Shown here: positions 58,232 to 64,000 of the stretch, piece by piece
Layout: every line of letters starts with the position of its first letter
Numbering within the stretch: the stretch's first letter is position 1
Assembly: GCF_002355475.1 (NCBI RefSeq)
Contig: NZ_AP014862.1
Coordinates: 2,728,001 to 2,792,000, forward strand
Direction of reading: 5' to 3'
Source of the DNA: Pseudomonas furukawaii
GTDB taxonomy: Bacteria; Pseudomonadota; Gammaproteobacteria; Pseudomonadales; Pseudomonadaceae
Length of the DNA: 64,000 nt
The notes under the pieces: model-generated
Told to the model about the DNA's origin: nothing
Databases searched by the model: none
What the model saw: the letters and a program-made list of their open reading frames with translations, nothing else
Position numbers and translations under genes: made by a program

Positions 58232-59176
58232 ATGACAACCCAACCCCCCATCATCGGCATCGACGTGGCCAAGGACAGCCTGAGCCTGTATCGCGCCGAC
58301 CTGGACCAGTACTGCACCCTGGACAATGACGCCCGCAGCATCCGCGCCTGGCTGAAGACGCTCCCCGGCGACTGTGCCTTGGCAGTGGAAGCCACCAGCA
58401 CCTATCACGTGCAGCTCGTCGACCTGGCCCATGCGCGTGGTCATCGCCTCTATGTCATTGATGGCTATCGCCTGAGCAATTACCGCAAGGGCATCGGTGG
58501 CCGCATCAAGACCGACGCCAGCGATGCCCGTCTACTGGCCCGTTATCTGGCCCACGAACAGGCCCAACTGCGGGTCTGGCAACCCGCCGGCAAGGCTTAC
58601 CGGCTGCTGCAAAGCCTGCTGCGACGCCGGGCGACGCTGATCCGCAGTGCCACGGCGCTGCGCCAGAGCTTTGGCCATGACACCCAGTTCAAGGTGTCGA
58701 TGAAAGCGGCGCTCAGCTCCCTCAAGCGCCTGGAGCAGCGCCTCGATCAGGACATTGCCCAGGCCCTGAAGGACGCTGGCCTGGCCGAGCAGGCCAAGCG
58801 TTGCCGGGCCATTGAAGGCATCGGCCCGCTAACCGCAGCAGCCCTGAACATGGCCTTTCAGCGTGGCCCCTTCCGCAACAGCGACGCCTTCATCGCCTTC
58901 CTGGGCCTGGATGTGCGCGCGAAGGAATCGGGGCGCTACAGCGGACGCCGCAAGTTGAGCAAACAGGGCGATCCGGAGGTCCGGCGGCTGCTACACAATG
59001 CCGCCATGGCCGCCAGTCGCACCAAAGCTTGGCAGAAGCTCTATCTGGGCTACCTGGAGCGTGGTCTGAAAAAGACCGAAGCCCTGACCATCCTGGCACG
59101 GAAACTGGCTCGAATTGCCTTCGCCCTCATGAAGACCCAGCAGCCGTATCGGTCACCAACCTGTACGGCGGGGTAG
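58232..59176 (+). CDS. IS110-family transposase (bridge-RNA-dependent type)
   Basis: A 314-residue recombinase. The N-terminal DEDD domain shows IIGIDVAKDSLSLYRADLDQ, LAVEATSTYHVQLVDLAH and GRIKTDASDARLLARYLAHE. The C-terminal Tnp_20 domain shows AIEGIGPLTAAALNMAF and FIAFLGLDVRAKESGRYSGR, with the candidate catalytic Ser in this region. Length is close to IS621 transposase. No frameshift, so the element may be active. It differs from the transposase at the start of the window. Confidence 0.93.
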   Translation: MTTQPPIIGIDVAKDSLSLYRADLDQYCTLDNDARSIRAWLKTLPGDCALAVEATSTYHVQLVDLAHARGHRLYVIDGYRLSNYRKGIGGRIKTDASDARLLARYLAHEQAQLRVWQPAGKAYRLLQSLLRRRATLIRSATALRQSFGHDTQFKVSMKAALSSLKRLEQRLDQDIAQALKDAGLAEQAKRCRAIEGIGPLTAAALNMAFQRGPFRNSDAFIAFLGLDVRAKESGRYSGRRKLSKQGDPEVRRLLHNAAMAASRTKAWQKLYLGYLERGLKKTEALTILARKLARIAFALMKTQQPYRSPTCTAG

Positions 59177-59187
59177 ACATAGAATCT

Positions 59188-59214
59188 CCTACAGGAGCCG
59201 GCTTGCCGGCGAAG
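59188..59214. repeat. Right half of the interrupted REP
   Basis: CCTACAGGAGCCGGCTTGCC followed by GGCGAAG continues the REP arm that ends at 58019, on the other side of the IS110-family element. Confidence 0.8.
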
Positions 59215-59335
59215 AGGCGTCGGCGATGCGCTCGCTGATGGCCGGCGCCCCCGAGTCGGGTGGCAGCGGCTATACCACAGGAAAGCCCCCACAGCCTTCG
59301 ATGGCCGCAGTGTCGCGGGGTGCTTGGGAGCCGCC

Positions 59336-60079
59336 ATGCCAGAACCTGCCAGAACCGCAATAGTCACCGGGGCTTCCCGGGGGATAGGCGCCGCCATTGC
59401 CCGTCGCCTGGCCGCCGAGGGGATCCAGGTGGTGGTGAACTACAGCACTCGGCCGGAAGCTGCCGAGCAGGTGGTGGAGGACATCCGCCGCGCCGGGGGG
59501 CGAGCCTATCCGGTGCTGGCGGATGTCAGCGATCCGGTGGCGGTCGCCGTGCTTTTCGACCAGACCGAGGTGGAGTTCGGCGGCGTCGATATCCTGGTCA
59601 ACAACGCCGGCGTGATCCAGCCGGGCCTGGTGCCCCTGGCCAACACCGAGCTGGCGCTCTACGACCGGCTGTTCGCCATCAACACCCGGGGCACCTTCAA
59701 CACCCTGAAGCTGGCGGCCACCCGGCTGCGCAGCGGGGGGCGCATCGTCAACCTGTCCAGCAGCGTGGTGGGGCTCTGCCTGCCGGGCTACGCCATCTAC
59801 GCGGCCTCCAAGGCGGCGGTGGAAACCATGAGCGCCATCTTCGCCCGCGAGCTGCGTGGCCGCGATATCTCGGTCAATTGCGTGTCCCCGGGGCCCACCG
59901 CCACCAGCCTGTTCCTCGACGGCAAGCCGCCGGAACTGGTGGAGCGCCTGACCCGCCAGGCGCCCCTGGAGCGCCTGGGCACCCCGGAGGACATCGCCAA
60001 CCTGGTGGCCTTCCTGGTCGGTCCGGAGGGCGGCTGGGTGAATGGCCAGACCTTGCGGGCGAATGGCGGCATCATCTGA
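59336..60079 (+). CDS. SDR-family oxidoreductase
   Basis: A 247-residue short-chain dehydrogenase of the classical type: IVTGASRGIGAAIARRLAAE (cofactor), NNAGVIQPG, the catalytic Ser in NLSSSVVG, YAIYAASKAAVET (Tyr/Lys), and the C-terminal GGWVNGQTLRANGGII. It looks like the FabG-like/3-oxoacyl reductase-like group, but no fatty-acid synthesis genes are adjacent. The substrate is unknown. ATG 59336 has GGGAG upstream. First core-type gene after the mobile region. Confidence 0.88.
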   Translation: MPEPARTAIVTGASRGIGAAIARRLAAEGIQVVVNYSTRPEAAEQVVEDIRRAGGRAYPVLADVSDPVAVAVLFDQTEVEFGGVDILVNNAGVIQPGLVPLANTELALYDRLFAINTRGTFNTLKLAATRLRSGGRIVNLSSSVVGLCLPGYAIYAASKAAVETMSAIFARELRGRDISVNCVSPGPTATSLFLDGKPPELVERLTRQAPLERLGTPEDIANLVAFLVGPEGGWVNGQTLRANGGII

Positions 60080-60116
60080 TCGGGTCCCGTGCGAACCACG
60101 GGACGAGGAGCCTGTC

Positions 60117-60443
60117 ATGAAGGGTTACCAGCTCACGCTCTACACCCAGCAGAACCGTCGCCACGAGGGCAAGATGCTGGCGGACTGGATCGTCGCCCTG
60201 GCCATGGAGATGGGCCTGCGCGGGGCGACCCTGGTGTCCGGGATCGAGGGGTTCGGCCACAACCGGCAGTTCCATTCCCATCACTTCTTCGAGATGGCCG
60301 ACCAGCCCATGCTGATCCTCCTCGCCCTGACCGAAGCCGAGTGCGACGCGCTGTTGCAGCGTCTGGAGCGGGAAGGCGTGCCACTGTTCTACGTGAAGGT
60401 GCCCGCCGAATTCGGCCTGATGGGCTCGCCGCTGGATGGCTGA
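60117..60443 (+). CDS. DUF190-family protein
   Basis: A 108-residue PII-like DUF190 protein: MKGYQLTLYTQQNRRHEGKM, WIVALAMEMGLRGATLVSGI, GFGHNRQFHSHHFFEMADQP and LFYVKVPAEFGLMGSP. Members are often found beside crcB fluoride channels, but no crcB is in the window. ATG 60117 follows GAGGAG, 37 bp after the SDR gene. Confidence 0.85.
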   Translation: MKGYQLTLYTQQNRRHEGKMLADWIVALAMEMGLRGATLVSGIEGFGHNRQFHSHHFFEMADQPMLILLALTEAECDALLQRLEREGVPLFYVKVPAEFGLMGSPLDG

Positions 60444-60494
60444 TCGGCGCTTCTGCGACAATCCACGGCTTTACACCGGAGGAGACCGCCGTCG

Positions 60495-60710
60495 ATGAAC
60501 CCCGAAGACCTGCTGCTCCTGGTCACCCGTGAAATGCCCTACGGCAAGTACAAGGGCCGCCTGCTCGCCGACCTGCCGGGCCACTACCTCAACTGGTTCG
60601 CCCGCGAAGGCTTCCCCAAGGGCGAGATCGGACGCCTGTTGATGCTGATGCAGGAGATCGACCACAACGGGTTGAAGCCGTTGCTGGAGCCGTTGCGCAG
60701 GAAGCGCTGA
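60495..60710 (+). CDS. DUF3820-family small protein
   Basis: A 71-residue protein: MPYGKYKGRLLADLPGHYLN, WFAREGFPKGEIGRLLMLMQ and EIDHNGLKPLLEPL. This is the compact DUF3820 pattern of a Pro/Tyr/Gly-rich N-terminus and conserved IDHNGL; related modules occur at the end of some exonuclease-like proteins. Function is unknown. GGAGGAG precedes the ATG. Confidence 0.85.
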   Translation: MNPEDLLLLVTREMPYGKYKGRLLADLPGHYLNWFAREGFPKGEIGRLLMLMQEIDHNGLKPLLEPLRRKR

Positions 60711-61018
60711 GCCTGATTTCTCGGGTTCCGTGCAGCCGGGGCCCAGGGACCTGTTCACGAGCCTCCACACCCGAATGCCCGATTGCGGGCACCTGTTCCG
60801 TCCGATAACCGCCCATCCCGTCGCCCCCCATTTCCCGTCCCGGCCGCTCTGGCGCAGGGGTGCGGGGCATTGTTCGCGAAGCACGAACACTCATATCGCC
60901 GAAACCGGAATTGTTGCGTCGTAGGGCCGCTTGTAGCTTGCGATCCAGTCGGACGGCCCGCATTGCCAGCGAGGACCGTCACGGCATCAGGCCGACTAAT
61001 AACAACAAGGTAGCTGCC
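60711..61018. promoter_or_regulatory. Leader of the porin/ABC uptake genes with a candidate operator
   Basis: This 308-bp gap holds no gene. A dyad TGTTCG-N7-CGAACA at 60871-60889 is a good candidate regulator site upstream of the porin gene, and TGCCCG-ATTG-CGGGCA at about 60777-60792 is a hairpin. No regulator gene is adjacent in the window. Confidence 0.45.
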
Positions 61019-62368
61019 ATGATCCCTCGCAAGCATCTTTCCGCGTCCTCCCTGTGCGCGCCGGTCCTGGCGGCCGCCGCGCTCTGTCCCGCTTTCGTCC
61101 AGGCCGCCGCGCCGGACCCCTCCGGTTCGCTGTTTCGCAGTGCGTTCGGTGACGGTCTGGAGGCGGACTACGGCATCAAGGTCAATGGCTGGGCCCAGGC
61201 CGGCTGGACCTACAACGACAACGGCAGCGACGACCTGAGCAAGCAGGCCTTCTTCAACAACGATGAAGGCTTCAACCTCAACCAGGTTGCCTTGTCCATC
61301 CAGAAGGAACCCAAGGGCAACGTGGTCGGTCGGGTCGGCCCCTTCCCGGGGCCGATGCCGGAGCAAGCCGATTGGGGCTTCAATGTCACCGCGCTGTACG
61401 GCAAGGACGCTCGCTTCTTCAAGACCTACGGCTTCGACGACGACCTGGGCGTGAACCGCAGCGCCGACGCCAACGACGAGAACTTCAACATCGCCCAGGC
61501 CTACCTGGAGTTCTACATCCCGGTACTGGGCGGCTCCAACCTGATGCTCGGCGTGTTCCATACGCCGCTGGAGAACGAGATCGGTTTCGCCCTGGGCAGC
61601 CCGGCGCCGGCGGACTTCTACAGCCACACCTACTCCTTCATGCATGGTCCGGCCAAGCACACCGGCGCGCTGTATTCCTTCAAGCTGCCCCAGGAGGAGG
61701 GCGGCAGCATGCTCGGCTTCGAGCTGGGCCTGGTGCAGGGCTGGAACAACATGCAGGACCCCAATGGCGACCCCGATGTCATCGCCAACCTGCGCTGGCG
61801 CTCGGCGGATTTCCGCACCTGGGTCGACTGGGAGAACATCTACGGCAACGGCGCCGGCGACAGCTTCGCCGAGTGCGCCTGCGGCTCGCCGATTCCCGCC
61901 GGCACCCAGGACGATGACCTGACCCGCTACGCCAGCTACCTCACGGTTTCCCATGTGCTGGACGAGCGCAACCGGGTCGCGGTGGAGTTCAAATACGGCC
62001 AGCAGGAAGACGCCGCCTTCGCCGCGTTCGCCGACAAGGGCAACGCCCACTGGTATGGCGCCGACGTGAACTGGTACCACCGCCTGGCGGATGACCTGAC
62101 ATGGAACAGCCGCGCCGAGTGGTTCCATACCGATGCCCCGGTGCATGTTGTGATGGCCAACATCGACCCGCAGACCGGTATCCCCGATCCCAGCTGGGGC
62201 AGCTTCTACGGGGTCACCACCAACCTGGCCTGGACGCCGGTGCCCCATGTCCGCCTGCGCCCCGAGTTGCGCTACGACATCCACAGCGGCCATGGCCGCG
62301 ACGCCTACGGCGGCGGCCGCGAGGACAGCCAACTGATCGGCTCCTTCGACGTCACCGTCTTCTTCTGA
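61019..62368 (+). CDS. Outer-membrane beta-barrel porin
   Basis: A 449-residue exported protein. A Sec signal runs to about AAALCPAFVQA. The mature part is rich in alternating aromatic strands (GIKVNGWAQAGWTYNDNGSD, WGFNVTALYGKDARFFKTYG, AQAYLEFYIPVLGGSNLMLG) and ends with a C-terminal Phe (SFDVTVFF), as outer-membrane barrels do. It fits the OmpL-like/beta-barrel porin-2 group. It lies 66 bp before a solute-binding protein gene, which suggests passage of the same substrate across the outer membrane. Confidence 0.85.
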   Translation: MIPRKHLSASSLCAPVLAAAALCPAFVQAAAPDPSGSLFRSAFGDGLEADYGIKVNGWAQAGWTYNDNGSDDLSKQAFFNNDEGFNLNQVALSIQKEPKGNVVGRVGPFPGPMPEQADWGFNVTALYGKDARFFKTYGFDDDLGVNRSADANDENFNIAQAYLEFYIPVLGGSNLMLGVFHTPLENEIGFALGSPAPADFYSHTYSFMHGPAKHTGALYSFKLPQEEGGSMLGFELGLVQGWNNMQDPNGDPDVIANLRWRSADFRTWVDWENIYGNGAGDSFAECACGSPIPAGTQDDDLTRYASYLTVSHVLDERNRVAVEFKYGQQEDAAFAAFADKGNAHWYGADVNWYHRLADDLTWNSRAEWFHTDAPVHVVMANIDPQTGIPDPSWGSFYGVTTNLAWTPVPHVRLRPELRYDIHSGHGRDAYGGGREDSQLIGSFDVTVFF

Positions 62369-62434
62369 TCCAACTCCATCCCACTGCCAAGCCCGCCGGA
62401 CGCTCGCGCGCCCGGCCCGGCGAGAGGATTCCCC

Positions 62435-63748
62435 ATGGACAACAACAAGAAACCCCACGCTGCCGGGCTTTCCCGGCGTGATTTCCTGCGGGCCAGCGGC
62501 GTCGTGGCTGGCGGCGCGCTGCTCGCAGGCCTTTCTCCCTCGGGCCCCGCCCTGGCGGCGGAGAAGGTCATCCGCATCGGCTACGTCAGTCCCAGGACCG
62601 GTCCCCTGGCGCCGTTCGCCGCCGCCGATGGCTACATCCTCGACAGCCTCGCCTCGGTGCTGAAGAACAGCATCACCGTGGGCGGCCAGCGCTGCCGCCT
62701 GGAGGTGATAGTCAAGGACAGCCAGTCCAACCCCAACCGCGCCGCCGAAGTGGCCAACGAGCTGATCCTGTCCGACGGCATCGACCTGATGCTGGTGTCG
62801 TCCACGCCGGAGACCACCAACCCGGTGTCGGACCAGTGCGAGATCAACGAGATTCCCTGCATCTCCACCGTCGCGCCCTGGCAGCCCTGGTTCTTCACCC
62901 GTGGCGGCAAGCCGGACCAGGGCTTTGAGTGGACCTACCACTTCTTCTGGGGCCTGGAGGACGTGATCGCCACCTACACCGCCATGTGGGGCGACATGGG
63001 CAGCAACAAGGTGATCGGCGGTCTCTTCCCCAACGACGGCGACGGCAATGCCTGGGGCGACAGCCAGCTGGGCTTCCCGCCAGTGTTGGCGCAGAAGGGC
63101 TTCCAACTGGTGGATCCGGGTCGTTTCCAGAGCCTGACCGACGACTTCTCGGCACAGATCTCCGCCTTCAGGAAGGCCGAGGCGGAGATAGTCACCGGGG
63201 TGGTCATCCCGCCGGACCTCACCACCTTCTGGACCCAGGCGCGCCAGCAGGGCTTCCAGCCCAAGGCCATGTCCGTGGGCAAGGCGTTGCTGTTCCCCTC
63301 GGCAGTGGAGGCCCTGGGCAAGGCCGGGCACAACCTCTCCACGGAAATCTGGTGGAGCCCGAGCCATCCCTTCGCGTCCTCGCTCAACGGCCTGACCGCC
63401 GGGCAACTGGCCGAGCGTTACACCAGGAGCACCGGCAAGCAGTGGACCCAGCCCCTGGGGTTCGTCCACGCGCTGTTCGAGCTGGCGGTGGACATCCTCC
63501 AGCGCACCGAGGAAGTGGGTAACCCCGAAGCCACCCGCGATGCCTTGCTGAAAACCGAGCTGAACACCGTGGTCGGCCCGGTGAGCTGGAAGAAGGGGCC
63601 GGTGAAGAACGTCGCCAAGACGCCGCTGGTGTCCGGCCAGTGGCGCCTCGGCGGGCCCTTCACCTACGACCTGGTGATCACCAGCAACCAGACCGCGCCG
63701 CAGATCCCCCTGGGCGGGGAGATGCAGGCGATCGCATACGGCGGTTGA
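62435..63748 (+). CDS. Tat-exported branched-chain amino acid-type ABC solute-binding protein
   Basis: A 437-residue periplasmic binding protein of the LivJ/UrtA type (Peripla_BP_6). The N-terminus carries a twin-arginine signal, LSRRDFLRASGVVAGGALLA. The mature chain shows IRIGYVSPRTGPLAPFAAAD, VIVKDSQSNPNRAAEVANEL and ISTVAPWQPWFFTRGGKPDQ. The aromatic Trp-rich site suggests a ligand other than a simple branched-chain amino acid. Tat export is unusual for this family. It is followed by an ABC ATPase gene, so permeases probably lie just beyond the window. Confidence 0.88.
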   Translation: MDNNKKPHAAGLSRRDFLRASGVVAGGALLAGLSPSGPALAAEKVIRIGYVSPRTGPLAPFAAADGYILDSLASVLKNSITVGGQRCRLEVIVKDSQSNPNRAAEVANELILSDGIDLMLVSSTPETTNPVSDQCEINEIPCISTVAPWQPWFFTRGGKPDQGFEWTYHFFWGLEDVIATYTAMWGDMGSNKVIGGLFPNDGDGNAWGDSQLGFPPVLAQKGFQLVDPGRFQSLTDDFSAQISAFRKAEAEIVTGVVIPPDLTTFWTQARQQGFQPKAMSVGKALLFPSAVEALGKAGHNLSTEIWWSPSHPFASSLNGLTAGQLAERYTRSTGKQWTQPLGFVHALFELAVDILQRTEEVGNPEATRDALLKTELNTVVGPVSWKKGPVKNVAKTPLVSGQWRLGGPFTYDLVITSNQTAPQIPLGGEMQAIAYGG

Positions 63749-63765
63749 GTCCGAGCGCGGGCGGG

Positions 63766-63808
63766 CGTCCCTCACCCCAACCCCTCTCCCCGGGGGAGAG
63801 GGGCTCGT
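63766..63808. repeat. CCCTCTCCCC/GGGGAGAGGG repeat unit
   Basis: CCCTCACCCCAACCCCTCTCCCCGGGGGAGAGGGG-type palindrome (arms CCCCTCTCCCC and GGGGAGAGGGG) between the binding-protein gene and the ATPase gene. Relatives are at about 27373 and 44608. Confidence 0.75.
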
Positions 63809-63837
63809 CCGTGCTCCATTCGAATAGGTAACGACAC

Positions 63838-64000
63838 ATGCAACAACTCCTCGTACTGGAGCAGGTGAACAAGCGCTACGGCTCGGTGAAGGTGACCGAC
63901 GATCTCAGCCTGGCGCTGGCGCCGGGTGAGGCGCTGGGCATCATCGGGCCCAATGGCGCGGGCAAGAGCACCCTGTTCAACCTGATCGCCGGCGGCGTCG
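63838..64000 (+). CDS. ABC transporter ATP-binding protein (LivG-like), N-terminal part
   Basis: 54 codons are visible from ATG 63838: MQQLLVLEQVNKRYGSVKVT, LSLALAPGEALGIIGPNGAG and KSTLFNLIAGG. Walker A (GPNGAGKST) is complete and is followed by the LivG-like FNLIAG. The gene runs off the window. It is the expected energising subunit for the binding protein at 62435. Confidence 0.88.
   Translation, partial: MQQLLVLEQVNKRYGSVKVTDDLSLALAPGEALGIIGPNGAGKSTLFNLIAGGV

Larger units (their letters stand above)
58020..59187 (+). mobile_element. IS110-family element inserted in a REP, CT core
   Basis: Removing 58020-59187 rejoins GCGAGCGAGCTCGCT with CCTACAGG into an uninterrupted REP arm matching other copies in this window. 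CT is present at both junctions (58018-58019 and 59186-59187), the core dinucleotide described for the IS621-type branch of IS110. The 1168-bp element has a 212-bp 5' non-coding end and an 11-bp 3' end around one transposase gene. Confidence 0.85.

Overview
The window is chromosomal DNA of a high-GC Pseudomonas. Supporting this are the GC-rich codon use, repeated REP-type palindromes of the GTAGGAGC...GCTCCTAC kind, a MuxABC-OpmB efflux operon, tldD/pmbA-type genes and a Pseudomonas-type quinohemoprotein amine dehydrogenase cluster. From memory, much of 7.5-49.2 kb follows, in reverse, the P. aeruginosa PAO1 region from about PA2557 to PA2525: AMP ligases, SDR, thiolase, acyl-CoA dehydrogenases, LysR, TerC, xthA, tamAB, alanine symporter, tpx, mux operon. 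I could not check this here.

Region by region: 1-0.8 kb is the end of an IS110-family element. 0.8-7.3 kb is an amine oxidation module: aldehyde dehydrogenase, divergent from the qhpA-qhpD-qhpC-qhpB genes for the CTQ/di-heme amine dehydrogenase and its radical SAM maturase. 7.5-21 kb is an acyl-CoA catabolic block (two AMP-forming ligases, SDR dehydrogenase, thiolase, two acyl-CoA dehydrogenases, enoyl-CoA hydratase) with AraC and LysR regulators and a chemoreceptor. 21-40 kb holds TerC, a siderophore receptor, a PstS-OmpA fusion, YegP, XthA, a GNAT, TamA/TamB, a Na+/alanine symporter, Tpx and a TldD/PmbA pair. 40.1-49.2 kb is muxA-muxB-muxC-opmB.

The outstanding region is 49.3-59.2 kb. An intact IS66-family element (with an 8-bp target duplication) and a decayed IS5 transposase lead into an AT-rich island. 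The island carries a complete microcin B17-like biosynthetic operon on the minus strand, in the gene order of mcbA-B-C-D-E-F: a Gly/Cys/Ser-rich precursor, a zinc/E1-like McbB, an FMN dehydrogenase McbC, a YcaO McbD and a two-gene ABC exporter. A divergent LuxR-type solo regulator sits beside it. The intergenic region has a CT-N12-AG dyad placed as a lux box would be, and a 12-bp hairpin separates the precursor from the enzymes. No pentapeptide-repeat immunity gene (mcbG) is present. The island's right side ends in gene debris and an IS110-family element inserted exactly into a REP. The element's 5' non-coding end contains what looks like a bridge RNA whose two target guides match the flanking REP.

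From 59.3 kb the core-like sequence resumes: SDR, DUF190, DUF3820, then an outer-membrane porin, a Tat-exported solute-binding protein and the start of an ABC ATPase, probably one uptake system.
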